DNA from: Romanomermis culicivorax
Lineage: Eukaryota; Nematoda; Enoplea; Mermithida; Mermithidae
Direction: 5' to 3'
Length of the DNA: 64,000 nt
Assembly (NCBI GenBank): GCA_963922205.1
Contig: CAWUHX010000174.1
Coordinates: forward strand, 186,001 to 250,000
Shown here: positions 1 through 11,418 of the stretch, piece after piece
Layout: the number at the start of each line of letters is the position of its first letter
Numbering within the stretch: the first letter of the stretch is position 1
The notes under the pieces: generated by a model
Seen by the model: only the letters and a program-made list of their open reading frames with translations
What the model was told of the DNA's origin: nothing
The model's database searches: none
Program-made: the position numbers and the translations under genes

Positions 1-448
1 AATTTTTTCTTTTGGAGCTTAGAATTTTTCAAACGTTTCCAATATGAACTTTTGAATTACTAGACGATGAAGATTGAAGTCATCATTCTGGACTGCAATT
101 TTAGAGATTCTATTCAGGGGTATTTGTTGCAGAGATTCAGTTTCCAACGTTTTAGAATATAATAACCTGAAAATTTTTCCCCCGCTTTATGCAGGAATAA
201 GGAACAAATCACGTTGTATTTGTTTGATTTTAATTTATATCTCAATGTTGAGAAGGTTCATTTTCCGGCATTTTAGATAGTGAAAGACAAGTAATTTTTC
301 TGGCGCTGCACACCACACTAAGAAATAAGTACAATTCTCTAATCGTCGATTGTTTGATATTTTTTATAGTTGTCTCTGATCTTTTTAAACTAAAAAAATT
401 GTTTGCATGTCGATGCAAATAATTTAACAAAAATACAAAATTGCAAAC

Positions 449-492
449 AAAATTTTGGCCCCCCCCCAAAAAAATTCCTGCGTCCGCCACTG
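449..492 (-). repeat. Probable end of a hAT-like or MITE transposon
   Basis: Read on the minus strand, the segment starts CAGTGGCGGACGCAGG at 492 and runs into a T-tract and a G-tract. CAGTGGCG-type termini are common in hAT-related non-autonomous elements. The opposite terminus is not seen and may lie before the window. The call rests on one end only. Confidence 0.3.
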
Positions 493-893
493 AGTGCAAA
501 CTGGGCCTTGATTACAGTCATTTGGCACCGATCTGCAAATGGAAGAAAAGGGTAAAGCATACAAAAAAAATCCTGATTTAGCCGCGCCTATACTAGGGTG
601 TCAAGGAGCATACGATCAACATAGAATAACCATGAAAATATGATAAATTTTGATAAAAATTTATTGACAAGATTTACTTTCTCATTACGTTATATGCTTT
701 ATTAATTTTTGTTATAACTTTTTATGCATGATTAATGACTTTCGATTTTTTGTGAATCGAAAAATAACTTTCAGCTCAAGCTATTTTTAATTAGCTTACA
801 GAAAGTATAGGGAAACAGATGCGATAATCTGATTTATGGCTTATTGTTACCCAATGCCTAGGCCAATGCTTAAGGGAATGGGATATAAGCCAG

Positions 894-938
894 GTCACAA
901 GTTCAGAGGGTCTTCTTCTTTTGCTCTGGACTTGTGAC
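894..938. other. Hairpin, 15-bp stem with one G-T type mismatch
   Basis: Arms 894-908 and 924-938 are reverse complements at 14 of 15 positions, around a 15-nt loop. It may be a remnant of a transposon end or part of a retroelement leader. No gene is attached to it. Confidence 0.4.
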
Positions 939-1999
939 TACTAATCGTCTCTTTGGCTTATTTTGGCCTTATGGTATTTTCTATACAATTATCATTTATG
1001 GTTTATCGTTGTTCATCTATTGTGAATAAAAGGTTTTTCGAAAGTGTAAGCTCATTTGCATATTTAATCTTATATCTAACTGACTTTTCTTATACCTGCG
1101 TTATCCATGCAGTTCCCAGTTATATCCTCAGTTAGGCAAATTCATAAGCTAACAGGGTGTAACAAAAGTGGCGAGGCTGACAAAAAAATTTTTTCTAGAT
1201 TCTCATAGTCTAGATACGTCAGTTTTTTTCAAATTTCTCACAAAACACCAAGTTTCCTTAGTGTTAAAAAAAAGATCTAAACAATCTGTCAGCCCTTGTG
1301 AGCCAATAATCTGGTATTTGACTGCAGCAAATACTAGCAGAGGTCAACAAGGAAGGAAAGATAAAAGAGAAAAATGAACCCAGTTTGTTTATTTTCTCTT
1401 ATTTTCATTTTTGTTTGTGTTGTGCTAAATATTTTAGCCTTCACAAGTTTTTCTCTATTGTGTAAAATATAAATTTTACCCGTGTTAAAAGTACATGAAG
1501 CCTGTGATAAAGCCTATCTATCACAGAAGTTGCTGGCCCAAAATTAACTCATCCATTGAAGCTAACCCAACTGGAGATAGTGCTAAAGCTCATCTTAGTG
1601 CTAAAGATTGAATTATATTAATTTGTCATTGTCAATTTTTTTCCTTATACTTTCTATTACCCTGTTGAAAATTGTTAAACGAAAGCTAGTACCAAAAGCT
1701 AATCTTAGTGTTAAAAAATATAAAAGTTTATTTTTTCCTGTTGATGTCAACCCAACAGAGCAAGTTCTAATTAATCATAGTCATTGAATTTTTGTTCTGT
1801 TTTCTAATTGTTTGTTTTGCCATGCTAAAAGTTAACCTTAGCACAACAATTTGTGAGCCGGTAGAGTAGACAATCTCCTCTCATGCTTATAATAAGAATC
1901 AAAGCACAGAAGCTCTGATTTTCTGTGGAAAAGTGAAGAAAAAAAGCTTTTCACACAAGGATTCGCCACTTTTCCTTTAGAAGTGGAGAAAAACGTTTT

Positions 2000-3150
2000 T
2001 TGACCACACGATCAAAAAAAGCAGTTTTGGTATCAAACCAGAATATACCACTTTGTGAACAGTTTGATCAGCTAGTTGAAACAGCTAATAAAATTGCATT
2101 GCAAAGTAAACGTAGCAGCATGCCTGTGTTTCCGGATGATGCTGATCATGCTCACCTTGGGCAAATGGTCAAAAACATCCTACAAGAAGTGATCACACCA
2201 CTGAATCAACAGGTACAAGATTTGAGGATACAAAACCCAAATCGACCGAACATAGATCATTTAGCAAATGTGGATGATCAGTTGAGGAGAAATACTCTCA
2301 GGATGAAAACATTGTTTGGCTTTAAGCCACCACCCATGTACTTTGGTCATTTTGGTGAGTCATTTTCTGATTTTGTAGAAAAACTTAACCAATTTATGAC
2401 ACTACAGGGGGTGACTGATACTGACGATGAGTATAAGATTGCTTATCTTCAATCAAGCTTAGCTGGAGCTGCTTTAGCTTCATTCAAAGAAGCCAAACTG
2501 TCAGCAGTGCCACCCTCTGATTATAATGGATATGTCATCTACCTGAAGGGAGTGTACCCTGAAGGTTAAGATTGTGACATACACTAACAGTTGATCTATG
2601 ATCCCGCACAAAAGCCTGTGGAAACTGCCACAGAGTACTTGGATCAGCTCAAACGATTGGGAAAAGCTGCCTACCTCACACTAACTGAGGCAGCAAGAGT
2701 CTCAATCATAAAGCTAATTTTCCTGAGGGAATTGAGACCCAGTATTCAGGAAGGGCTAAAATTCAGGGAATTCACCACACTTAGTGAGGCACTGAAAACT
2801 GCATGCTATGTGGAATCACAACTTTTTCATGAGTAGTTGAGAAATGCCATACCATCGAATAATTCTGTTTGTTTTCATTCAAAAAAATAGTTGAAAACAC
2901 AACTGCAGTGGACATCAGCTCTTTGATGAATCCAATAACCCAATTAGAACAGGAATTGGGGAAAAACAAGAAATACTGCATTTACTGCAGTATCAAAGAG
3001 CACTCAAATGAGGAGTGCTGCAGGATAAAACGGGCCACACAATGGTGTGTGCACTGCCAGAAGGTCAGCCACATAGTGGTCAAGTGTTCACTACCATGTA
3101 AATGATGTGGCCAGACTGGACATGACAACAAGAAGTTTGTGGCACAGTCA
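2000..3150 (+). pseudogene. Element A: Gag-like protein, decayed
   Basis: This is the Gag region of a degraded Ty3/Gypsy-type element. The first open stretch (2000-2569) starts at a TTG, so the true start is not fixed. It ends at a TAA and the same coding sequence resumes at about 2591-2836. The translation aligns by eye with the Gag of element C: both have an FGESxxDF segment followed by a ...FxTLQGVxxTD... stretch and a C-terminal ...TACYVESQ... block, as in capsid-like Gag regions. From about 2970 there are cysteine- and histidine-rich knuckle-like segments (CxxC...H...C patterns at 2976-3105, then CGQTGH after a TGA). Several stop codons and frameshifts make it non-functional. It would have formed the particle core and bound the element RNA. 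Confidence 0.75.
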
Positions 3151-3895
3151 AGTCCAATGGAGAAGCAACCACTTCTGAAAGGGAACCATTATTTTAGTCA
3201 TAATGACCATACCAATGGTCATCATCAGACAAGGTCAAGCTAAAACCTAGCAGGGCATGTTAACCTAACCATGCAATTATGTCTGATGACATCCGTTATA
3301 TTGACATGTTGGATGTAGATGATAGTGGCCTAGCAAAATATGTACCTTCTAATAAAAATGCATGTTTAATTTCATCCATTTTTTCTACAATGTGCAAAAC
3401 CAAGTGCACAGCATGTCCCATCCATGGGGCCATGCTGAAGATCGCACGCCATCAACAGTGGAAGCAGCATCAGCAGGAGTGACACCAGCCAGCTGAAATA
3501 AAACAGTTTGTACACAGAGGTGAAAATGGAACCTGTGGTTGTGGTCCAGCTACAACCAGCAAAGCCGGACACTTCTATGGAAGTGGACCAGTTACTTTTT
3601 TTGTTACTTGTTACTTTTTGACAAGCCAGCAGGCAAAACAATCTACAGTTTGTTAGACAAACGCCTGCTGGACATGAGGCTACAAGAAGAGGAGGTGGGT
3701 GACAATATCTCCACCCAGGGTGCGACATATGGTCATGAGGTACATGCCACAAAGGATGTGATTGCATCTTCAGTGCTAAAAGGTACTAGTTTAATGCTAT
3801 TTTTCCAAATACTGGTCAGTATTTTTCTTTATCTGCTTCAGATTTGCTGGATAAAGAAAAATTGAAACGATGACAAGAAAAATTTTGTCTTGTTA
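3151..3895 (+). other. Element A: decayed spacer between gag and envelope
   Basis: This is the position occupied in element C by the proline/alanine-rich C-terminal part of gag. Only short open stretches remain (3279-3482, 3539-3865) and I cannot align them convincingly with C. The stretch 3780-3860 encodes a hydrophobic run of unknown meaning. Confidence 0.4.
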
Positions 3896-5590
3896 ATGTT
3901 TTTATTTTTTTCTGAAATAAAATTTGCATCAGCAAGTCAGTTTTAGATATGTGGCACATCTAGGAGTGGTCATCCCCTAGAAATACCTGAAATCGTAGCT
4001 TGCAAACCATCTAGAGCAAGAAGTTGGGTACCTACATGCATAAATGTCACAGCTTATTTACCTAGGTCAGACCCACAAAAAGCAAAAGCAAAAAAATGCA
4101 CTTTGAGGTGCAGAAAAATTTGCACAAATGCTGGCTTTTTTGGATCTAGAAGCATAAAAGCTGATGGCGTAAGAATTGGTTATGTTAGGCCAAGCCAATG
4201 CAAAGCAGCTGTTGCACAAAAAAGTTACTCGAATAAACCTTTAGTTGTACTTCAACCTTGTTTTTGGAGTACGAGTAATAGTCTAAATGTTAAGTACGAA
4301 TGGTGTTGCAAATCAATATGCACATCTGTCACTAATTTGTTTGTTAAGAAGGGCAAATTGCAAGTTGGGAAGGACAAAATGTTCTAAGCAACTAGGGAGA
4401 TGTTGGAGGTTGCAAAGCTACCTCCGGAAAATGTGCTAATCAAGATGGCGTTATCATCTGGACTGAAAATGCATTCAAAAATGTTTGCCCATTTGTCCAA
4501 AAAGGCAAATACATAGCAACTTTGCATGATTTGCATGTTGTCATTGACAAACTACAGGCAGAATTTGAAATTAAGGGTACATACAAACATTGCCCACATT
4601 GATGAATGCACCAAACACCCCACAAGGTATCATGTTAAAGCAAGAAAGTTTTGCTTTTAAATGTAATATCACTCAAAAGTCAACAAATTTCTCACAGAAA
4701 AATGAGATTTTAGATCCAGTTAACACCAAATTGAACTATTTGGAATATGGGATCATGTTAGCTGAAGAAGAAGCATTCCAGGCTACCTGGCTTGAACTTT
4801 GCCATCATGCTCAACGTTATCTTGACATGATCTGCCAACTACTTCAGTTTGATGCTACATTAAGAGCCCAGGCTTTCTTACAAAGGACAGATATTTTCGC
4901 CAAATTTACCAGCCAGGCATTTAGTATCTGGCCTTGCAAAAAAGTAAATGCCACTTTAATCCATTGGGATTATAAAGTGGGTAATGTCTGCCACAAATGT
5001 CTACCTGTTTGGATAGATGAGTAGCTTTTCTTTGCTGGACCAGGTGGCAAAAACCTCATACAGTACAGTCCACCTGTCATCATCATACAACAGGAATATT
5101 CAAGTTTAACAAAACTTGGTCCACATCAACTGGAGCTATTCATGTTAGCGAAATTCCCCTAGAGCTAATATAGAATGGTCACTATGAGGTTCCTCAATCT
5201 GAGGCGCCAGTGCTTTATCATGACAGGATGATGATGACCCCTGCCATGTTTGCATTTTTCAAGCAATACATGTACAAAACACAGCTTGTAAATTTTACTG
5301 CAGGAATGTCACCAGAGCCCTATGCTGTTTACAGTACAGTATCAGGCATCGGTGCAGGAGTCCGCTCAACACTGGAAGGGGCTGGTCATGCAATTGGTCA
5401 AATAATTGCCCAGTCACAGAAGAATATGTCCAGTAGATTAAATACCCTGCTGACTGGTCCACAAACAGTTAATTGTAAACCTTATCATTGCCATTGTGCT
5501 AGTGGCTGCAATAGGTTATGTGGCTTATTTTATCTTGATTTGCTACAAAAACCAATCAAGGGATGGACAGGTGATGCAGATCAGTGGTGA
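3896..5590 (+). pseudogene. Element A: envelope-like glycoprotein between gag and pol, decayed
   Basis: An ATG at 3896 opens a short hydrophobic leader, followed after one stop by a cysteine-rich ectodomain matching element C block by block. Shared blocks include the N-terminal SRSxHPLE segment, the CxxxxxTGFFGSR-like segment, the WCC segment, the NAKLNYL-like segment, the TWLELCxHAQxYLD-like segment and the VGNVCxKxLPV segment. A hydrophobic membrane span is at about 5496-5550. Stops and frameshifts split it into pieces (4103-4387, 4590-5024, 5210-5590). The family pattern (paired cysteines, sequons, one C-terminal membrane anchor) resembles glycoproteins of negative-strand RNA viruses such as chuviruses; that assignment is inference. 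The placement upstream of protease is seen directly. This is a broken genomic copy. Confidence 0.65.
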
Positions 5591-5828
5591 CTCCACTACT
5601 GATTCTATGCTTGGCTCTGCATTGTTACGATCAGCTAGGGCCAGGGCTACAATGCCCTCGGCTCCAAAATGGTCGTCACCTCATGCACTTTTCACAAAGG
5701 AGAATGGTACAGAAAAGGTCACATTGGAAGCAAATGCTACAAAGGTTTGTTCGATTGTAGAAGATGCTTTCCATGACTTGCAAACAGTACCCCAAATAAA
5801 ATTTTAATACTGTACGCCACATATTCAT

Positions 5829-6800
5829 GTGAAAGTAGATGAATGTGTGTCAGCTTTAGCTCTTGTTGATATTGGAGCTGTCTTCTTGATCATTGATAAA
5901 GATATTTATCAAAAGATCCTTCAACCAAGAATCTTCAAAACAAACTGCAAACTATATGGAGCTAATGGCAATCATTTGGCATTAGCTGGATATGGTTTTG
6001 TGACAGTAAGTTTTGCAGACCTCTATGAAACCATTATGGTTTTTGTACAAGAGGAGGCTATTGGTGATTTGATCCTAGGGATCAATTTTCTCAATGAATT
6101 TGATGCAGTTCAATTTAATTGGAATGAATCAACCATCAAATTCAGAGAACAATACATTTATTGCACTGGATTGCAATATGGTCCATTCCAACAGAAAAAA
6201 ACATGACCTCATGGGTCTTTTACCCAACATTGATGAGAGTGGTAACTTTGGCCAGAGTGGTTTTGTGCCAGGAAGCTTTAGCTCATTGTCTGGTTGGAGA
6301 AAAGAGGATGCTGATCTGTATATGAAAATTGATGATGATACAGACATCATTTGCCCAAATGATTGTGGTTTGTTTGACGAGTTGGATGATCACAGAAGAT
6401 GTGCAGAATCATACCCTGCTATGGGTTCTGTGAATGTCACATCCAACAGGTGCAAAAGATCACCTCATATAAAGGCACTCATTAATGGTCAAATCATTGT
6501 CATGGCAATGTTTGGCTCAGGTGCCATTTTTTCCTTGTTAGAAAGGAAGGTTGCAGATTAGCTCAAAGGTCTGGAGATTATCTCGACAAATGCTAAGCCC
6601 ATAGCTGCCAACGGAGGTGCAAATGAGCTGTGTGGTGCAGCATTCAAAACGGTCACTGTCCATGATGTGGAGGAAACCATTCTCATACAGATACAAGAAA
6701 ACTGTGCAGTAAATTTGGTCCTCAGCACAAATTTCATGGCTTGTTTTGGTTGTATTGTGACGAATTGGGAAAAGTCATACATACAACTCAAACAGGAAAA
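5829..6800 (+). pseudogene. Element A: two tandem retropepsin-like domains, decayed
   Basis: Two aspartic-protease-like units follow the glycoprotein. Unit 1 (about 5829-6170) has an ALVDIGA segment at the active-site position (the usual DTG has become DIG) and a downstream LILGINFL segment, the usual retropepsin second motif. Unit 2 (about 6450-6800) has FGSGA where element C has DTGA, followed by an AANG segment and LVLSTNFM. The spacing mirrors element C, where both units keep DTG. A stop at 6559-6561 interrupts unit 2. The family role is cleavage of the Gag-Pol polyprotein, normally by a homodimer of one such domain. Confidence 0.65.
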
Positions 6801-8820
6801 GATTCTGTGTGAAGGAATGTGGCACAATCCCATCATGGCTCGAGGAGCCATAGCTTTGGATGAACTCCTATTCTTGAAACCTAGGACCATCATGAACTTC
6901 TCAGTGCCTGTTTCTGAACAGTATGCACATGCAGAGGAAGTAAAATTTGAACGTAGGAACAAAACTGCTCATCACCCAGATGTCTATTATTCTGCATCTG
7001 TGGGCAGAGTAACAAATGGCAGGATACCTGTCCAGGTTTTGAATCACAATAATTTTCAAGTGAAGTTATACCCAGGGATGATCATTGGTGAAATAAAATG
7101 CCATTCTGAGAAAAATCAAAAAACAATGTGTGATTTACAGGCAGTGAAGGCTAACAGTGATTTACGTTCATGGATATCTGAGCATGTAAATATTTCTAAT
7201 GCTCTAACTGGGTCAGAAAGAGTGAATCTGGTCAATCTTCTCGTGCAATACCCGAATTTGTATGCCATGGATGAAAAAGATACTGGCATATTGGTCTTGT
7301 CCCACATTACATTGACACTGAAGGCTCAAAGCCCATCAAGAAATATGCTTTTCGGACATCTTCCAAGGAGAAATAGATCATAGCTAATGAAGTAAAAACC
7401 TTGAAAGCAAACAGAATTATTAGTAAAATTACATCACCATGGCCTACAAATGTGGTCTTAGTTCGGAAAAAGGATAGCAGCCACAGATTATGTATCGATT
7501 TTTGTGGTCTCAACGAAGTCACAAAAAAAGACATCTATCCATTGTCTAGGATAAATGACATTCTAGATACATTAAATGGCAAGCATTAATTCACAAGATC
7601 AGATCAGGCAAATGCCTATTGGACTATAAATATAGCTCCTGAGCATACATGTAACGGAGCTCCGAGGTCTGGGGGGGGGGGGGGTTGGAGCACTTTTTTG
7701 GGGCCGGGGGTCAGTAATCCCCAAAATTTTGGGGGGAGGGGTCCCTGAAGGAAAAAAAATTCGATTTTTTCCATGAAAAATGTCCGAAAACGGTTTAAAA
7801 AGTAGTAATTTTTTTCTAAAAAATGATAAAATATGTACTTATGGCGCGAAGCGCCGAGAAAATTGACGTTTTTGACCATTTTTTGTTCAAAAATTGACAT
7901 TTTTCATAGAAAAAATGACATTTTTCAGTATTTTTCCGACTTAAACTATGGGGGTCCCTAGGGCTACCATATGGCTAGCCATAGGATTGGAAAATCCTGG
8001 GGGGGCGGTCGCCCAATGGCTAGCCATATGGTCGACGATTTCTGGGGGGGGGGTTCCCATAGCACTTCCCCCCCCCCAATTACATGTATGCTCCTGAGCA
8101 TAAGGAGAAAACGGCATTCATAACACTATTTCAGATTGTTTGAGTTCAATTATTTGCCCTTTAGACTGTGCAATGCCCCAGCTACTTTCCAAAAACTGAT
8201 TGATATATTATTTTTGGGTCTTCAATGGAATAAGGCTCTAGTATATCTTGATGATATACTGGTTTTTGCAAAAATGCATGAAGAAATGCTAGAACATCTC
8301 AAAGAAGTTCTAGATCATCTTGCAAAAGGGGGCATGAAACTTCGTTTGAATAAATGCAAGTTTTCCCATACTCAAGTAGAACATCTTGGGTGCAAAATTT
8401 CCACACAAGGCATTGAATCTGACGGAAAGAAAATAGACGCTATCAAAGAATTACCTCTACCTGAGAAAACCAAGGATATTAAATCATTTCTTGGTCTTGT
8501 CTCATATTACTGACAGTTCATCACGAACTGTGCTCAAATCACTGAGTCACTGACACATCTGCTCAGGAGAGAAGAGAAATTTACATGGGGCGATGATCAA
8601 CAACAGGCTAAAGTCTTGCTTGATAAACCCACCCATTTTGGCACAAAGAAATTTTGGTAAATGGTTCATTTTGCAAACTTATGCCTCAATTGATGGCATA
8701 GGTGCAGTTTTGAGCGAGATAAGGAAGGATGATCAGTAACATCCTATTGCTTTTGCCAGTAAGTGTTTGAAACCTGCTGAAAAGAATTACCCTAGAACTG
8801 AGCTTGATGTTGAAATGAGA
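6801..8820 (+). pseudogene. Element A: reverse transcriptase and start of RNase H, decayed
   Basis: The reading runs through a pol linker (6667-7383), the RT fingers (VLVRKKDSSHRLCIDF, about 7455-7505) and the palm. The palm contains LPFRLCNAPATFQ (8155-8195) and an intact YLDD active site near 8248. RNase H begins at about 8670 with an ASIDGIGAVLS segment. The frame is broken by stops and by the 445-bp transposon at 7645-8089, which lies inside the RT palm. RNase H reading is lost near 8815, where an unrelated block begins. The match to element C is clear along the whole length, including the polarity and the following integrase. Confidence 0.85.
7645..8089. mobile_element. Short non-autonomous DNA transposon (445 bp) inside element A RT
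   Basis: The insert is flanked by a 10-bp target duplication GCTCCTGAGC (7635-7644 and 8090-8099). It begins ATACATGTAA and ends TTACATGTAT, a 10-bp terminal inverted repeat. Removing it restores the RT reading (APEHKEKTAF). It contains long G-tracts (13 G near 7671-7683; others near 8044-8053) and a C-tract near the right end. Inside is an inverted pair around CCATATGGCTAGCCAT-type sequence (about 7968-8036). No coding capacity is seen. The superfamily is uncertain; a 9-11 bp duplication would suit a Mutator-like element. Confidence 0.7.
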
Positions 8821-9675
8821 CTTGGGGTTAGATTGAGAAATATAATAAAGAATTGATATCAAAAATAGATCTAATCAGTTACTGGCTAATTCACCTAATC
8901 AGGCCAAAACCTTAGGTAGAAATAGTTCGCAATAGTTCGATCAGTCTCAAGTTCAACAAAGATCACCTGCTTTTGTTCCAAAGAACTGCAGAAGATCAAA
9001 TAACTCTCTGAGCTCAAGTAACTTCAAATCAGGGACAAACCTAGAAGTCAGGCCGAGAATTGAGGTGCAAATGTAGACTTGCACGCTGGGTGGCACTCCA
9101 GAAATCCGGTGTCTAACCTGCATTCCCTCCACTGCGAGATGTGGAAATAACTGTCCGGACGAGGGACGTTGTATTTTTGGTGACGCTCCACAAAATATAA
9201 CAAAATAATACTATAATAAATTGGCCATGAGGCCCGCGGGTTTTCTTTAATAATAAAAACACAAAAAATCATGAATGACCAAAAACATAGACAACCCGCA
9301 CTTTTATGCACAGTGTCTATGCAAATCAGCGTCGATGCGATTTGCCTCGACTTTGGCTATTTCTTCCCAACCTGGAGATAGACTATGTCCATCCCTGACA
9401 TCCCTCCAGCCTCGAAACTGACCAACGGGAGGTTAAAAAGATTCATAATATGCCGCAATGACCATTTCGGAACCTTTTCAGGACCTAATACAGTCAAAGC
9501 AGTTTTCTGAACTTTTTTGGTCATTCATGCCCCCTTGTGGAACGCTTTCTGAATGACCACCCTCTTATGTCAAGTCTTTTTACTAGGCATACTGGAATGT
9601 CCACAAGGCCATTCGGGTGCGCTACCTCTTGGTCTGTACGCCAACAGATCGATGACTCCGCATCATCGATCGGTC
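8821..9675. other. Unidentified insertion in element A RNase H
   Basis: RNase H coding stops near 8815 (after a KNYPRTELD segment) and resumes near 9680 (VVEFVKYFRLYLYQ). The block between contains no recognisable protein. Its base composition is less AT-rich from about 9040 on. I found no clear target duplication or LTR pair, so it could be a solo LTR, a truncated element, or a rearrangement. Confidence 0.45.
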
Positions 9676-10416
9676 GGCTTGCAGTGGTTGAATTTGTAAA
9701 ATATTTTCGACTATATCTATATCAACACAGTGTGATGATTGAGACAGACCACACAGCAGTGAAGTCTGTGTTGAACAAGGAGAATCCCGCAGCCAGCATT
9801 GCTATTAGCTTTTGGGGACTAGCTTTAGCTGGAGTCAATTTGGACATTCAGCCTGGGACGGGATGTAAAAATCAAAATGTTGACACTTTGTCACAGTTAC
9901 CTAACCCAAAGAGTAAACCAGATTTTGACATAGAGGTCGAGAACTTCACTCAACCCAAAGTCTCTTATGAGAATGCGATTGTATGCACTATCACCAATCG
10001 GCAGAATTTTGACTTGATTACAGAACAAGAGAATGATGGCGATTTGAAAAGAATCATTGAGATGACAATTGGATCTTTTAAGACAGAAGATTCTGAAACC
10101 TACAAGTTACAGGATGGAATTCTGTACAAAGTAGAAAATGACATTGCAAAAGTGGTGATCCCACAATCACTAAAGGCAGAAAATATTATGGAACATCATG
10201 ATGACCGATTTGCAGGCCACTTAGGAGCTAGAAAAATGGTTCAGCTCATAGCCAGCAAATATTACTGGCCTACATTGAATAAAGATGTGACTGACTACTG
10301 TAAGGTTTGCACAAATTGTCATGTCAATAAGCCTGCCCGACATGAAGTGCATGCAAATCTGAAACCTATTCAAGTGACTGGTCCATTTGAGAGAATGGGT
10401 GTGGACTGCATGGGTC
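9676..10416 (+). pseudogene. Element A: RNase H C-terminus and integrase zinc domain, cut by B1
   Basis: The frame (starting in-frame upstream at 9537) includes the RNase H segment with TDHTAVKSVL (about 9745-9775) and the connection region ending NQNVDTLSQL. The integrase HHCC zinc domain follows: HHDDRFAGHLG... to CKVCTNCH (about 10190-10320). It ends at VDCMG, the first strand of the catalytic core, where the LTR of B1 interrupts it at 10417. The integrase would have joined the element cDNA to the chromosome. This portion has few lesions apart from the insertion. Confidence 0.85.
10413..10416. repeat. Target site duplication of B1, left copy
   Basis: GGTC occurs immediately before the B1 LTR here and immediately after it at 24604-24607. 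A 4-bp duplication is typical of Ty3/Gypsy integrases. Rejoining the flanks restores the integrase reading of element A (VDCMG followed by PLT). Confidence 0.9.
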
Positions 10417-11009
10417 TGTTGTATCTTGTTTTGGCTGGGGCGGAGATGGTGCGGCGTGAGCAGGATTGGGATTCCGAGGTTGCGTCCTTAATGTACGTGC
10501 GTCCCACGCCCACGTTTACCCGATAGCCTAATTACTAGTACTTAAACCCCGACAATAATTATCCCAACAATTAAAGAAAGCCTAGTTTCTTTAATTGTCT
10601 CCCTTCTTTCTCACTAACTAGAAACGAAAGGGCTTTCCTACCTATTTATTACTATACAATAAACGTACGAAAACTTACGTGACAAAACGCGACGGGCGAG
10701 GCGAAAATAAAAGTAACAATAATAAATCAACTCCCACGCACGGGCGAGCAAAGACGAAAAGGCGTGGTGGGAGGCTGCTAATATATACTAGTGGTGGCCG
10801 GCGGGGCACACAACTAGTAGAGAAAAATAAAAACACACGTAAAGTATACGTTAACGATAAGTGAAGAGAGAGACCAGCGCACGCGTACCGACGTGCGCTA
10901 CAGTAAGATGGCCACTGGTGGTCCGCGTTGCTCTCTCCACTTGCCACCTGCGGGCCTGTGACGCGTTTTGACAAAACAATAAAAAATCGGCGGAAAACAC
11001 ACTACAACA
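10417..11009 (-). repeat. B1 3' LTR
   Basis: This 593-bp LTR has TG...CA ends in the form TGTTG/ACAACA. On the element strand it carries a TATA-like stretch (TATAGTAATAAATAGG, around 10637-10655) followed by a perfect 12-bp hairpin (10568-10597). It is nearly identical to 24012-24603. Confidence 0.95.
10568..10597 (-). promoter_or_regulatory. B1 LTR hairpin downstream of the TATA-like box
   Basis: Arms CAATTAAAGAAA and TTTCTTTAATTG pair perfectly around a 6-nt loop. The same hairpin occurs in the other B1 LTR (24163-24192). In B2 LTRs one base pair has changed on both sides (A-T to G-C), so pairing is kept. It lies roughly 45 nt after the TATA-like box, so it would sit close to the RNA 5' end. 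Confidence 0.7.
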
Positions 11010-11022
11010 CCCCTCCCCCCTT
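11010..11022 (-). promoter_or_regulatory. B1 polypurine tract
   Basis: On the minus strand a run of G and A (plus-strand CCCCTCCCCCC) directly abuts the 3' LTR, the place where plus-strand DNA synthesis is primed in LTR elements. B2 has a similar tract at 55206-55218. Confidence 0.8.
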
Positions 11023-11418
11023 GCAGTAGATCGCCCTAAGCGATCGTCAGGAAATACCGAAAAGAACATGCAAGGGGAAGGGCTCCGCCACTACAGGCCG
11101 TCGCCGGGGTTGCCGAAGATTCTTCGGCGTCACACAGCGGGGCCGGCGGAGTTGTTGGGGTAGTTTGAGCCGATTTTTTGGGGCGGCGACCATAAGCCCA
11201 GCGGCGGAGTGTACGGACAAAACGGGGCAAGTGGGGGTGTGTAGCGGGCCACCGGCGGTCAACTTACTGTGTGCTTGCAGCGTCGGCTGCACGTGCGCTG
11301 GAAACTAGTACAAAAGTATAAAGCAAAACGAGATTAGAAATAAAACAACCGGATCGAAATGAGGTTAAGAAACACAAAAAACGAAGAAAAAACAATGTTA
11401 CTGTACAAAAAGCTCTTG

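Larger units (their letters stand above)
1..1999. other. AT-rich region without a recognisable gene
   Basis: No open frame here has the composition or motifs of a gene. The sequence is AT-rich with many homopolymer runs. Two items stand out: a probable DNA-transposon end at 449-492 and a hairpin at 894-938. The 5' LTR and leader of element A should lie just upstream of 2000, but I could not fix LTR boundaries because no second copy of an A LTR is visible in the window. Confidence 0.6.

Noticed and set aside
7671..7683. Long G runs as assembly artefact
   Set aside because: The surrounding element has clean termini and a target duplication, so it is real; only the exact tract lengths remain doubtful.
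10679..10974. Open frames within the B1 LTR on both strands
   Set aside because: They are short and overlapping, lie in the LTR and are not kept in B2 LTRs.
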